The notes: a model not told the origin generated them from the sequence alone. 64,000 nucleotides of DNA from Diogma glabrata (GCA_963693315.1 OY856186.1:234370046-234434045), one strand, 5' to 3'; positions 31,179 to 46,115 are shown, numbered from the stretch's first letter. Numbers and translations are program-made.

Positions 31179-34012
31179 AATAAGATTAAGTAAAAAATTG
31201 TAACGCATTTAATTTGGTTTATTCATTTTGTTGAATGCTGATATGTACTTTGAGGATAGCAATAAAAAATATCAGCTCTGTTTAAGAGAAAAAATTAATG
31301 TAGTGAGTTTGATTTACATTTGCGCAGCAGACGCAATTTATAACTGCCAGCAAAATTATTGGACACGTCGGACCAAAGTCCAACAGAATAGATAACCAAC
31401 AGATGTAACCAAACCTGAAAAGCTGTCATTTGTTTTATTGATAATTATAAAATAAACTTAATCTAAACAAAACGAAACATTAAATCTTACAAATAAAAAT
31501 GTTCTTTAAAAATAAACTCAAATCTTTTGACATTAAACCTGGATTAAACTCTTCATCTTCCAATTCAGCCGAAACAAATAAGGCAATCAATCAAATTCAC
31601 ATTTTCAACGTTCCACTTTTACTATGAATCATGACAAACTGTCATATCTTCATGATTTATATAGAAAATAAATTACAATTTAAGACTTCATGATTAATTT
31701 ATATTTAAATGAAATGTGAGCTATTAGAACGAACGAGAATTTGTTCTCTATTAAATAAAAATATATTGATGGAAGTATTCGTTATCATTTCAATTATCTC
31801 AAAATGAAATAATCTCAAATTTCAAATAATTTTTAAATAAAATTTTGTTAAAATCCCTGTTGTTGTTATACTTTTCAATATTTTCTCTAATATTGATGAA
31901 AAGGATTTAAGAAAAATTTCAAAAATTAATTAAATTAAATTAATATGATCATATTTTTTAAAGGTATTTTAGAATATTGAGTGTGCTTAATTTTTATATG
32001 TTCTATAAAATGAGTGTGTGTAAAATTTATGCTTAGATTTTATAGTTGGTTCCAATTTATCTCATTATACATATACATTGATGATTTGCTGGCGTTAATG
32101 TTTGTAATTATTAATAACACATTTTTTTAAACTTTATCTTATGTGAGTTTTAAAATTATTAAGTTTATTTACCACCCAGATTCACAATCATGCTATCTAA
32201 GGGCCGATTGTATGAACAACGATTGATAAAAAAAAAATCCGAGAATATAAAGTTATATCTTGTGCCGGATGGAAAATTTTCAATATCAATCTTCCTTCCA
32301 TTCGTCACATTTTCCCCATTCCCCATAATCGGATAACTTTTCAAAATCATAAAAACCTTTTTCCAAATTTATCTAAAATTGAAAATGAAAATTGGTTGAC
32401 ATTCTACAATCTATAAAATTTGATGGAAATAATATTTGCATTGTATTACATTGCAAATTCATTACACAAAACGAAGGTAAATGAACTAATTGACGACACA
32501 TGAATTATGTTAAACTAATTAATGTGTCGATATTAAGTTTCATTAACCTTGGTCCTTGGTGTGTAAGTAAATTGAATTTTATTTGATTGTAGTTTGAAAA
32601 CCAATCAAATTACAAATTTTATTATATTTTTTTTAATTAATTGGCAAAAATTTTTAAAACAATTCTTTTTTGCTAATGGAATGAAAATTTATTGGGTTTA
32701 ATCGGGAGTCGAGTCTGGAATTTTGAAGTGGGCATATGTCCCATTTAAATTCCATTATTTTTTAAAGTATTTATCGGTATCGAGTATAGTTTGTAGTACA
32801 TATCGGTTTTAGTTGTGGTTTTGTAGTTTTGTAAGGTTTGTTTTGTTTTGGTGGTGTAGTGTATGCATTGTGTTTTGTGCAGATAAATTGTCCTATTCAA
32901 TTTAAGAAAAATAAATGAAAGAATTTGACAATAAAAGTATGTTGTAATTAAAGAAATAATATAATAAGAAAAAAAAAACACCTAAAAGAAAACAATTTTA
33001 AAATAACAAAGTTAGTGGTTAAGGGTATAAAACTAAAACTGTTAAAGCTAAGATACGTAATTGTATAATTAATACGATATGAGTATACTATATACTACTA
33101 GTTAATGTGCTCGACTGTTTAAAAAGGATAAATAAAAATTAAATTGTGGAAATTAAACAACATTAATTCCTGTGTTTCAATTAACCAAGAAGCCTCCAGA
33201 GTAACCAGTTGATTTGCAGCAAGGTCTTAATAAGTATATCGATGCAGAGCTTTCTGAAGCCTCCAGAGTAGCCAGTTGGTAGCAAGATTCATATTGGAAT
33301 ATCGGTGCATAGCTGTCTGAAGGTATGGGTTTTTTTATTTATTTTTGTAGTGTTAAATATAAATTAAATATGTGTTAATTTTAAATTACTATGGTGTGAG
33401 ATGAGGTTCGTCAAACCTCTGGGTTCCCTTCTTCCCAACGTTTCCATACTTGCCCTGTTAAAATGAATTGCGCTCCCTGTTTTGTTCGTAAACCGTCATG
33501 GTTTCGAATTGATTTTGTTTGATTAATATATATATATGGCAGTCCCTTACATCGAGATGCGTGTAGCCAAACCCCACCCCAGTCTGAGCAAAAGTCGTGG
33601 AATGACTGCCTGTGGCTACACTAAAACGCATCCTGATATTCTGTTATATTTCCGGCGGGTTATTTTCAGATATTCAGTTGGGTGAAAGACTTAGCTGTAG
33701 ACGCTTCAATGTCCCATTTAATTCCAATTTCATGGACAATCTCTTGTCTTCCGATGTTCGGAGGCTAAGTCAATCACCCAGCATTTATAATCCCAGCCTG
33801 CCGGTTATAATCTTCATCCGAGAATTTTAGTTTTTGTCGATTGTATGAACAGGGATAGAATTATTCGTATTTTTGTTTTTATTGCAATTTTCTAGCAGTA
33901 TTTTTATAAGTGGCGATAGCTTTTCTTTTACTTTTCTATTACATAAATTTAATTATAAATAAAAAAAAATTATTTGAAAACTTAAATTAATTATATTAAA
34001 ATTTTATTAAAA
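31179..34012. other. Gene-free stretch with minor repeats
   Basis: No gene recognised. 33340-33840 is less AT-rich than usual; its 72-codon frame (33612-33830) has no recognisable motif. GATGCGTGTAGCCA (33558) and TGGCTACACTAAAACGCATC (33612) can pair as a hairpin of about 80 bp. A 67-bp duplication at 33189 is listed separately. Confidence 0.4.
33189..33318. repeat. 67-bp tandem duplication
   Basis: Two diverged units beginning GAAGCCTCCAGAGTAACCAG (33189) and GAAGCCTCCAGAGTAGCCAG (33256), with a third start at 33319. Function unknown. Confidence 0.75.
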
Positions 34013-34810
34013 AATATGGAGGGGGCTGAAATCTCACAGCTCTGAGATATCAAGACTTCGGTCTGGGTAAAGGTTTTTGATATAGTTTTCGGCAAAAAAC
34101 TTTCACGATTACATGGTTTTTAGTTTTGGGCAGCGATGTATGTCAAACAAAACTCTTTGTTAAAGTACAAGTATTTTTTATATCTGTTTAAAAACTTATT
34201 ACAAAACTAACACGAAATATCAATAATATTGTTAAATATTGTTAAATTAAAAAAAATATTTTGTTAAATTAAAAAAATTAAATTAATTATAATTAATTAT
34301 TATTAATTAGAATTAAAAAAATCAAACTTTTTCAAAATTCCAAAATTATTCCAAAAACTAGAATGAAATCAAATATTTAAACTTTTTCTAAATTCCGATA
34401 ATATTCCAAAAATTCTTAAAAATTCAAACTTTTCCAAAATTCTAAAAATGTTGCAAAAATTATTACAAAATCAAAAACTAGAATGAAATCAAATATTGAA
34501 ACTTTTTCTAAATTCCAATAATATTCCAAAAATTCTTAAAAATTCAAACTTTTACCAAAATTCTAAAAATATTGCAAAAATTATTACAAAATCAGAAATT
34601 GAAAATTTTTTCAAAATTCCAAAAATTATAATAAAATCAAAAATTAAAAATTTTTCGAATTTCTAAAAATATTCCAAAAATTCTTACGAAATCAAAAATT
34701 AAAACTTTATCCGAAATTCTAAAAATAATGCAAAAATTATTACAAAATCAAAAATACAAACTTTTTCAAAATTCCAAAAATATCTCAAAAACTAAAACAA
34801 ATTCAAAAAA

Positions 34811-35675
<865 letters not shown>

Positions 35676-35684
35676 TCTTCTTAT

Positions 35685-37289
35685 ATATATAAAAATCATG
35701 TGTCACGATGTTTGTCCGCGATGAACTCCGCAACAATGTAACCAATCTTAATGAAATTTTGTAGAATGTGTGTATGATGGGCCAGCTTGAGAGATAGGAT
35801 AGTTATTATCTTGATTAAATCCCTAGATATTTTTTAATTGCGATTTAAATGTTAAATATGAATGGTTTATATGCCAACTTTCAGATGGCAGCGTAAATCA
35901 ATTTATTCAATTGATAGTAAACTTGAACTTCGTGTAAGGCCATTATTAGACTATCAAATATGTTTTAGTAAAGAAAGTTTTGTTTTATTTGATAATAAAC
36001 GAAAAGCATATTATGCTAAGTCAAATACGTTACCAAAGGTTATTGATAATTTTTTGCACGATCAGGCGATTTTGCATGTTCGCTGATTCGTAAATAAACA
36101 TAGTAAGTTTCGTTTACAAATCACTGGTCGGTAAGTAATTACTTACCGATCATGCAGCCGGTAAGTAATTACTTACCAGTAAAGGAGACCTCAGGGTGTG
36201 AATAAAAACGATTATTAGTTGAATAATTGTGTACGTCTATTCACTAGTTTCAAATTTAAATAACATTCATTTAAAAATATTGCAGTTAAAAGATTTAAAA
36301 AAAGCAATTAATTTTGAAAATATATTCGATGGAATTTAGTTTTGCAATAAAAAAACCTATAGTATTATGATGAAACGCAAAGCTTACTATTTTGAAATGA
36401 CATTTTAAGAAATTTTCTTTAAAACATTCAAACTTGAATTTTGTGAATGAATTTTATTATTTAAATAGTTTTAATTGAATTTTTATTAATCGTGCAAAAA
36501 ATGTAATACGCATTTTGAGCATTAAGAGTATTACCGATTTCGGATATATTAGAGATCTCGACTTCGTCTCGATCTCAAAACATATATCCTCAATCGGTAA
36601 AACACTCTTACTGCCCTTAATACTTAAATAACTATTGTGGAGGTTATATATTAATTATAGAAGTATTAAAAAGTATCGGAATTCGGAACCTGTAAAAATT
36701 TGTTGTATTCGTTTTTATAAAGTTGGAATAAATATAAGAGTAAAATTAAAGAAAACAATAATTTAAATTTATTTATTTATTATTTTAAATTATTCATTGA
36801 TCTTCTATGTTAATTTACAAAAATCAATATCAAATTTAAAAATACTCTTATTTGTATTGCTAATTAAAATATAACGATTATAGGTAAAAAAAATTGTCAT
36901 CAAAACTGGATGAAAAACTAGGTAGCGAAGTCTATTTTTTTACAACGTTTGCACTCTCCAATTTCATGTCATATTTTTTTTATTGACCAATATATTTGAT
37001 AGTGTGATATACGCCTCATAAATTTGGGTTATCCAATAGATGGTGTTGTATTTGTATTTAGAACGTTGTTTTTAACGTCGAAGTTTGTGCAAATACACTA
37101 CGATTTGCTTTTTCAAATTGTCGTGTATTATTTTTTGATTGGTGATTGGTGATAAATATTTTATTTGGTTTTTTGTTTAAATATCGGTTTATGAGCGTAG
37201 TTTGCTTTGATCAATGTTTTTATAGTTATAATTAAAGAATTCAATAACGAATTATTATATACTCCCGCAGGAAGATTTGTAAAATTTTA
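35685..37289 (+). mobile_element. Helitron-related non-coding sequence (tentative)
   Basis: Starts with GTGTCACGATGTTTGTCCGC and GATGAACTCCGCAAC, phrases I associate with insect Helitron-type repeats. Downstream are two perfect 18-bp palindromes GGTAAGTAATTACTTACC at 36130 and 36160, and a MITE-like inverted repeat at 36515-36630 (TTACCGATTTCGGATATAT against ATATATCCTCAATCGGTAA). No intact gene. The 74-codon frame at 35862-36086 is not recognised. Confidence 0.35.
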
Positions 37290-37880
37290 AATTTTTGATC
37301 TATGGGAGTGACAACCCAGCGTACTTAGGTTCCTGCTATTTGCATATGAGTTAGCTTGAGTTATCGTAAACCACTGGCAATAGTAGTGAGATATCACTAG
37401 CCAAAGTGATATCTTAGGGATGTTGGCGGATGAACTTTTTTCAATCAACGATAGCACCCTTAGTCTTAGTTATAGAATATTCTTTGATGATGACACGCTA
37501 TTTCTTTTTAAATGAAATGTGTTGGGTAGTACGAATTACAATGTGAGTAACAACAACTCATGACAACCTTTGAAGAATAAAGTCCACAACAACATACTTT
37601 CTAAGGTGTTGCTGGACGCAAATTTTTTATTTTTATATATTTTTTTAAAAAAATGAACTTTTTCGTTTACTTGGAGAAATGAGCTTCCATATAACTATTA
37701 AATGTGCCGGGTTTAATCCTTCAGCAAAACAATGTTTACATGATCTTGGTATATGCTTCTAGCACTAGCAATTTGCGTCCATCATCTTAAAAAACATGAT
37801 GGTGTGGAACCTAGGTCTTAAAGGATTTTATGTGTTGTTGTGAGACATATTGTAATTCCAACTACACAACAAATTTTATT
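37290..37880. repeat. Dispersed repeat related to 25960-26760
   Basis: See 25960-26760: two shared blocks in the same order (37305-37505 and 37803-37875), with a different stretch of about 300 bp between them. Confidence 0.6.
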
Positions 37881-37939
37881 AAAAAAATATTTCAAATATT
37901 TTGAAATAGCACAAATGTTTTTAAAAATTTTTGGTGAAA

Positions 37940-38270
37940 AAGATGATGAACAAAGTCATTGAAGCTACAATCAATTTTGAATGGAAAATTCAAAGAGGGA
38001 GATGTACTGTTGCTACGCATTTCAATGATCCCAACAGATATGGCATTTGAATTCAAACGTTTAGTTTCCAGTGCGACTCGCTTTTGCAATGACTGTCAAC
38101 AAAGAACAAGGAAAATTGCTGCAAGGATGTGGTAGATTTGGAGAATCCGTGCTTCTCACATCTGGACAACTGTATGTGGTGGTCAGCTAACGTCGGAATA
38201 CCTTCTGATTTATTCGTGTACGCATCTAGACGGAAAAACGCAAAATATAATGTGTGCCCACAAGCACGAG
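37940..38270 (+). pseudogene. Helitron PIF1-like helicase, carboxyl-terminal relic
   Basis: Pieces in successive frames match the end of the Helitron PIF1 helicase in the correct order: a VIEATI stretch, GKFKEGDVLLLRISMIPTDM (about 37985), then FPVRLAFAMTVNKEQGK (about 38070), GQLYVVVS (about 38168), and IPSDLFVYA (about 38205). The NKEQGK and GQLYV pieces correspond to helicase motifs V-VI, where NKSQGQ and GQLYVALSRV are usual. At least three frame changes and a stop replacing the Arg of motif VI make it dead. The upstream helicase and Rep domains are not seen. Confidence 0.8.
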
Positions 38271-38794
38271 CAAAGAAATAGAATTAAAACTGATAAAAAT
38301 GATACAATCTAAATTGAATGTTTGGTACGTTTAGTTTGACTGAAACAACTGGAAAAAACAACAACAATTGTATTAAATTTTTCGTTGTTTCAAATGCTTC
38401 AGTCAAATCGAACACGGGTGTTATCAGAACGAGTTTTCTTGAATTTCCTTTCTTATGAGATACCGACAATATGCGACAGCTATAATGTTAAATAAACAAA
38501 AGTTTTACACTATTTGGTGTAAAATAAATAAAGTTTTGAGAGATTTTTAGAGTGATTAAGCTTAAAGTAATTATTTTAATTCACATGAATTTTGCAATTT
38601 TAAAGCTTTTTTTATTTTCGCTCAGAAAAACTTCTTTAAAACAGTTTTTGTGTGTTTCGTGTCGGGAACAAATACAATTTACAATAATATAATCACAGAT
38701 GAAGAATTCAATTTAAATAAATATGAGATAATGAAGTTTCAATTTAGAAATTATCTGAACATGAAAATTAAAATATGTTTTATTGTTGTTTCAT

Positions 38795-38880
38795 CCACTG
38801 TGGCTGAGTCTGTATGGCTTTGATGGCTTTGAAGTTTGAACTATGATGTCTCTGATGAGTGTGAGTTCAATCCCGACAAT
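38795..38880 (+). repeat. tRNA-like SINE head (tentative)
   Basis: TGGCTGAGTCTGTATGGC resembles an A box and GAGTTCAATCCCGA a B box, about 60 bp apart. A related B-box half (GATCAGTTCAATTCGCAC) lies at 43138. Weak on its own. Confidence 0.35.
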
Positions 38881-38990
38881 AATTACTTATTATCGGGAAT
38901 AATACTTTCAATAATTACTTTGAGCAATAATTGCTCACAAAATCACCCAAAAATTAATATTCCATTAATGTTGTCTATATATGGAACATA

Positions 38991-39190
38991 NNNNNNNNNN
39001 NNNNNNNNNNNNNNNNNNNNNNNNNNNNNNNNNNNNNNNNNNNNNNNNNNNNNNNNNNNNNNNNNNNNNNNNNNNNNNNNNNNNNNNNNNNNNNNNNNNN
39101 NNNNNNNNNNNNNNNNNNNNNNNNNNNNNNNNNNNNNNNNNNNNNNNNNNNNNNNNNNNNNNNNNNNNNNNNNNNNNNNNNNNNNNNNNN
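38991..39190. other. Assembly gap (200 N)
   Basis: Run of N, probably a placeholder length. Frames that seem to cross it are meaningless, and the gene piece to its right is cut by it. Confidence 1.
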
Positions 39191-39426
39191 ACATCAATGA
39201 CATTTGGACAAAAGAAAAAGGCAAATTGACACTGGAAAACGTTCGGGCACAATTGATGGTAAAATTCAACTGGAAGGAGACATGTCCAGAGTTTTATACA
39301 AAAATAAAAGAAGATGCTGGTTTTCTCCAAAAAGTTGCTGGAAGTGAAAAATACAAAATGAGAGCTGATAGTTTGTTTGGTACTCAAGAGAGTGGGCAGT
39401 CATCCACTTCGATGGAGATTGATTAA
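39191..39426 (+). pseudogene. Carboxyl end of a hAT-like transposase-type protein, cut by the gap
   Basis: About 77 codons open from the gap to a stop: INDIWTKEKGKLTLENVRAQ, then FNWKETCPEFYTKI, a KVAGSEKY element and a Ser-rich tail. The pattern (WTKEKGKL..ENVRAQLMVKFN..TC.EFY..I....LL..V..SEKY) resembles the carboxyl end of BED-finger/hAT-type transposase-derived proteins common in insects. Everything upstream, including catalytic residues, is lost in the gap, so intactness cannot be judged. Downstream (39600-39725) are several CGCCCGGATTT repeats. Confidence 0.45.
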
Positions 39427-39603
39427 ATACAATGTTGACAATTTAAGCATAGAACTCTTTCTGTAATAAACAGAATTAAAAATATTATTAACAAAATATA
39501 TTTCAACATTTCAAAGCAATAAAGAGTTTTCAAAGGTTATTTATGAAAAAACATAGTCTTTTTGTTTTCTTCTTTTCTGTGCCATTTTAAAAATTTTGTA
39601 TTT

Positions 39604-39705
39604 CGCCCGGATTTCGCCCGGCTTTTCAAATGGAAATTTTGACACTTGTCGCCCGGATTTTGCCCGGATTTATAAAAAAACCGCCCGGATTTTCCGGCCC
39701 GGAAT
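39604..39705. repeat. Short GCCCGGATTT repeats
   Basis: Five or six irregular GCCCGGATTT/TCGCCCGG units in an otherwise AT-rich region; possibly the terminal region of the transposon ending here. Confidence 0.6.
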
Positions 39706-39729
39706 GCCTTCAAAAAAAATCTGGCAAGC

Positions 39730-39731
<2 letters not shown>

Positions 39732-39800
<69 letters not shown>
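39732..39800. repeat. (TA)n microsatellite, about 70 bp
   Basis: Nearly pure TA adjacent to the foldback starting at 39812. Confidence 0.95.
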
Positions 39801-39801
<1 letters not shown>

Positions 39802-39811
39802 ATTTTTCTTT

Positions 39812-40972
<1,161 letters not shown>

Positions 40973-41815
40973 TCCATGTTCAATTTCATTTTCAATTACA
41001 TTTACGTCATAAAAACAGCTACATTTTTTTTCCAAAAAATTGGCCAAAAAATAAATGAAATTATTTTTTGACACACTTGACAATATTTTTTGACAAACTT
41101 ATAATGCCATAATTCTCAATAATAATAATAAAATTTCATTTCAAACAAACAATTTTATTTTTTCCAAAAAATTGAATAAAAATAAAAAAAATCTCTCTTT
41201 TGACACACTTGACAACATTTTTTTGACAAACTTATAATGCAACAATTCTCAATAATAATAATAAAATCTCATTTCAAACAAACAATTAATTTTATTTTTT
41301 TTCCAAAAAATTAGGTAAAAAAATAAATAAAAATCTTTCTTTTGACACACTTGACAACATTTTTTTGACAAACTTATAAAGCAATAATCTAGTTTTTGGT
41401 CTCACATACCAATCCCTACTATCAAGATTTCTCCAAATTTAATATTCCTACTTGTAATCACTTAAAATGAACGTTTTTTAAGCCAAAAATATGAAAATTT
41501 GCTATTTTTGACACACATAATGATTTTTTGACACACTTCCGGTACAGTTATCGAACACAGCGTCCTTTCGGACCTGTCCCTTGAGTATACCTATTTTTAG
41601 AAAAAAAATTTTTGAAATCCCTCCAGCGGTTTTCCCTGCACCGTAGGTAATGACGGCGGACGGCCGGACATACATACGGCAGACAGACATACATTTTTTT
41701 TTTGCTTTTTTAGAATCAATAGGTCCTAAAACGTCGAGAAATGTCAAAAAAAGTGGGGGTAAGAATTTCACTTTGTGCTCATGAATGCAATACTTAGGTC
41801 TTTCAGACCGAAGTA

Positions 41816-43828
41816 GTATTATTTATTTTACCACATATTAGTTTATATCAGAAAACAAATTTTAAAATTCTAAAATCTACGAAAAACAAAATTCTCGGAT
41901 GAAGATATAACTTTATTCTCGGATTTTTTCTATCCATCGTTGTCCACGCACAAATTTAATTAAAAAATAATCACAAATTCAAAACAAAATTATGCTGCAC
42001 ATGTCAAGAAGAAAAGAAAAATTGTTCTATCCACTGTTTCTATACAAAAAAAGAGAATAAAACAGAGGATAGAGTTAGAGATATATTTTTTGTTCGTGAT
42101 TCAAACAATACAAACGACGTTATAGCCGAGGATACATCTTCTATTCGCGTTCATACAATCGGCCATAAACCTTTTAATCCTAACAGGCACTAATGAAAAT
42201 ATATATTAATATTTCGCGATAGGTAAATTAATTATTTATACATATTTTATATGATGTTTTATCCACTCGTTTATCAAACAGGAATGACATATCTTAGTTT
42301 TACTGCAAACGAAAACGCAAAAATTGTACCAAATTCAATTATTTGATTTTGTGGTTTGTTTAGCCGGTTGGTGTCATGAGCAAACCAGACGATCGTTTAA
42401 GTTTGTATATAGAGATTAGTTATTTAAATTTAAACATGTTAGCCTCTACATAATTTTTTACTGCTGTAATATTCTATTAATTCGGCGAGAATTTTAAGTG
42501 ATTAAGCTCAAGGTTTTCATTTTCAATTTTGTGTGTTTCAAACTGATGGAACTGAGACTTCGGTCAATTACAGTTATTTATATTTATCGATAATGAAATT
42601 TTTTAAGTTTATTGGTATTGCTGTTGTCTTTTAGCACAACCGTTCAAGTTAGTACCAGTCTGATATTTCATTCTAGTTTCTGATTTTCCTTCATAATAAA
42701 ATTAAATAATAATAAAATATTATTAAATATAATAATAAAATTAATAAAATAATAAAGATAATAAAATTTAGTTATGATAACTGTTAGATGAATAGCTAAT
42801 TAGTTTTAACTTTAACTAATTGTTGAAATTGGTAACTAACAAGAAAAACAGACTACGAATATTTTTAAACAAATTATTACAAATAAAACAAATAATTTGT
42901 TCCAAACAACCTTGTAACGTTTTTAATGATTTATTATATAGGAACTAAAATCAATTAAAATACCTTTGAAAAAATTAATATAACCTATATAGAAAACATG
43001 TATTATAGTATAGCTATCTATAAATTGACACTTCATCATCACATATTTACTTAAGTTAGCCCCTGCATCTGTGATTACACATTTCTTAATTATATATTTT
43101 TTGTTAGACATCGAGCTTTCGAACTATGGTATCTCTGATAAGATCAGTTCAATTCGCACACGAAACATAAAAAAAATTATATATTTATAATGCTTAATAG
43201 TACGTTTCGTTAATAGTACGTTACGTACTTCGTTTCTCGCGAATTAATATTCACCTCAATGTAGAAAATTTACTTTATCACCTAGGTTTATATACTATTT
43301 TTTTTACTACTTGTTATAAAAAATGCACTAAAACTCTTAATTATTCACAAAATGAAATATCAATTAACAAGCAAATGGTGAATAACTAAAATTTTTGATT
43401 TGGTGAAAGATTGTATATTCTATCATTTAAAATCAACTTTTGGGCGTAATGGATAGTTATTATTCCGGGCTGCTTAGACCGAATTTTATTTTCAATGAAT
43501 TTTCGTAAAACTATATAAAAGATATAGTTTGCATTAAAAAATATAGCTTTTATTTATTTTAACATGAAATTGAAAATCTATTAAACTGTTTAGAACTCAC
43601 AACTAAAATATATTTCAACAGAATTCTGATTAACAGGAACTGAAATTTCAAATAAACTAACTTAGTTGCCTTAGGAAATCAAACAATTGTCTTAAGTTTT
43701 CCATTTGAATAAAGTTTATGTTACAACATTATAATCGTGAGTAAAGAAGTTTTTGCTTTTATTCATTATTATTATTAGAATAAAATCAAAAATCTTAATT
43801 ATTTTGTCATTTATTATTATTATTTTAG
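41816..43828. other. Gene-free AT-rich stretch
   Basis: No gene recognised. 41940-42170 shares short pieces, inverted, with 32200 and 33790-33850 (for example TTCATACAATCGGCC against GCCGATTGTATGAAC), probably ends of an undefined repeat. 43108-43155 has a tRNA B-box-like piece. Confidence 0.4.
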
Positions 43829-43951
43829 GACGAAACTAAAAAAAATCAAAAATGAATTCAGTTCCAAGCAACTTGGAATACATAACAAGCACTCCAGATC
43901 TAAGAGAGGCAGCGAACAACTTGAAATTTAGTTTTTTACCAGAAAAATCGC
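43829..43951 (+). CDS. Probable host exon: alternative first coding exon, gene unknown
   Basis: A pyrimidine-rich TTATTATTATTATTTTAG acceptor (AG at 43827-43828) opens an exon with a 23-nt leader, an ATG at 43852 in good context (CAAAAATG) and 33 codons beginning MNSVPSNLEYITSTPDLREA, then a GTAAGT donor at 43952. The coding part is exactly 100 nt, so it leaves one base for the next exon (phase 1). Base and codon use differ from the AT-rich surroundings, and this is not a frame with long chance openness; the case rests on the signals and on the matching exon at 62439. The protein family is not recognised from this short start. The rest of the gene should lie to the right, beyond 62.6 kb. Confidence 0.6.
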
Positions 43952-44193
43952 GTAAGTTGTCAAGAATCAATATAAAAAGTTCAAAAATTGGTGTTTTTCA
44001 AAGAAACTGAAAACGTTTTGTTAGTATATTTTGAACAACTCTGCTCATTACAAAAGGTCTCTACATTTTGGGCAAAATATTCAATGTTAAAAGCCACTCT
44101 TTTAATAGAAGAAAATGTTGATCTTTCAAAATATTCTAAATTATTATATCATTTTTAAAACAGAAAAACAGAGGTTATAAGCCAAAAAATCAA

Positions 44194-45414
44194 AACACCG
44201 AAAAAAAAAATCTTGGTTGATTCAAACATGTTGCATTGTTAATCGAAAATTAAGTGAAAATTGGGGAACTAAATACGTTTGTGATTGAATCAACCAACGC
44301 TCCGTATTTAAATTAACAATTTAACCGTTGTTGATATATTTTTTTATAAGTATCACAAACATATTTGATTTAACCATGTTTGTAGTTGAGTCAATTATGA
44401 TTTAATTTTCAATTGACTACAAACCTGGTAAATTAAAAATTAGACTAAAAATAGTGATATTGAATACGTTTGTGATAGAATCAAGCAATACGCCGTATTA
44501 AATCTTTTGGTTTGGTACATTTTTGTTTTGTTTTTGCTGCTATCGATGTTTGTATGGGTTCGTTTTTTTCGTAAATATAATATTTGAAATTTTTTATATT
44601 AGAAGGATGTATTTCGCATCAATCCCGACAAACATTTTTATGCATACAGCTAGCGTTCGTATATTTACGTTCTAAATAGGAAATGTATGAGTGTGATTTT
44701 GTTTGTAAAGGATGCGTCCATTTTTTCGCCATTTTTTTAATGATACAATTTAAAAGACCAAAATTCAGAAATCAAAAAATTTAAATATTTGAATTATGTG
44801 TAGAAAATTATACTAATTTTCCATAATTTTCTCATTATTATGAAAAATTAAATTAAAATATCGATAAATGGACATGAAACAAGACAAATAAAAAATATTA
44901 AAAATATATAATAATTTTTTTAAATCACCAAAATTAATTATAGAAAGGGCCTGTTTCATTAACGATATTTTTGTTATAACATTAACTGAAAAATTTCTTT
45001 CGCACATAATTTTATATGCAAATAATATGAAAATTATTTAAATCAATTAAACACATCTAAATTATTTCCTAAAGTAAAATGTTAAATAAAACCAGCCATG
45101 TTAAAATATAAAAACTTTTTATTTTTCTATTCTTTTGTTTATTACTTTTCTTTATTTTGTTTATTAGTTTCTTTTCTCCTAGTTTTTTATTTTAACAAAC
45201 ACAATAATTTTCAAATAAAAACATGAACAAACTGAACTGAAAAATATGAACAAGAAAAATTGATCACGCCGTGGTTGATTTAAATAATGAAAATTGTTAC
45301 GTTTTTTAAAATAAATTGACAATGCTACATTGGTTAAAATAACCACGTTCGTATTAGACGCAAAATCAAACAAGCTTTGTAGTTGATTCTACCAACGTTT
45401 TTTTTTTCGGTGTT
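44194..45414. mobile_element. 1.2-kb TIR element next to an RTE relic
   Basis: Ends AACACCGAAAAAAAAAA (44194) and its complement ending at 45414; the repeats continue imperfectly as TTGGTTGATTCAA. Inside, phrases such as AATACGTTTGTGATTGAATC recur (44267, 44464), so the subterminal regions are repetitive. No coding region. No clear target duplication. The right end abuts the RTE endonuclease relic directly, breaking it at the catalytic IDH. Confidence 0.65.
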
Positions 45415-46115
45415 GACATGATCGATTTGATTTTCAGTTCTTCCATCGTTTGATCTCCACGTTGCTTTGTGGATTCTCTTATGAGGAAAGAAAGAGCTAG
45501 AAGCTACTAGATCATACATCATAGCCAGTTTAGCAGCGCGAAAGCCGTTATGATTACTAGTATGATGCAAGCTGTTAGGGCCGACATGTGTTTTAAGTTC
45601 TGCACTTCTACCAATTTGCGCATTGAAGTCACATACCACGATTTTTATATCGTGCCGCGGGATGTTATTGATATCTTCTTCGAGTTCTAGAAAGAACAGG
45701 TCTTTAATGTCATCTGCTTTGTCTTCAGTAGGTGCATGAACATTGATGATCGTTACATTAAATTTTTGCGTACGGATTCTCATTGTGCATATCCGCATAT
45801 TAATTGGGCAAAAGTCGATAACATAGTTGATTCACGCGACCATGTATGAGAAAGCCAACTCCAAATTGTACTCCGTTTTCATGACCGCAATAGTAGAGAG
45901 TATATCCCTTGGCTGTTTCGTTGATTCCACTCCCTGGCCATCTTAGTTCTTGTATGTAACGCCACTATATCTAGAGTATAGCTATCGATTTGGTTTGTAA
46001 GTTTTAGTAGATTTCCTGGTCTTCTAAGGCTTAGCACGTTCCAGGTTCCCATTTTTAAATCGTAGTCCGGGAACAATGGTAGTGTTCGGTTGTGCAAAAT
46101 AATACAAAATATCAC
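45415..46115 (-). pseudogene. RTE-clade LINE endonuclease relic
   Basis: Minus-strand pieces in order: MGTWNVLSLRRPG (opening motif), then in other frames the LRWPGSG and GHENGVQFGVGF blocks, then NVTIINVHAPTEDKADD, NIPRHDIKIVVCDFNAQIG (usual GDFNA), FPHKRIHKATWRS and GRTENQIDHV. This is the RTE/BovB-type endonuclease domain. At least two frameshifts separate the pieces at about 45800-46000, and the copy stops at IDHV where the TIR element begins. No reverse transcriptase is found nearby, so it is a short dead fragment. Confidence 0.85.

Noticed and set aside
32729..33735. Possible LTR pair based on TGTCCCATTTAAATTCC at 32729 and a similar piece at 33711
   Set aside because: Similarity lasts only about 20 bp and no primer-binding site, target duplication or internal coding region supports it.
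38836..39426. Single 196-codon gene across the gap
   Set aside because: It spans 200 N of unknown true length; only the part to the right of the gap looks like protein.
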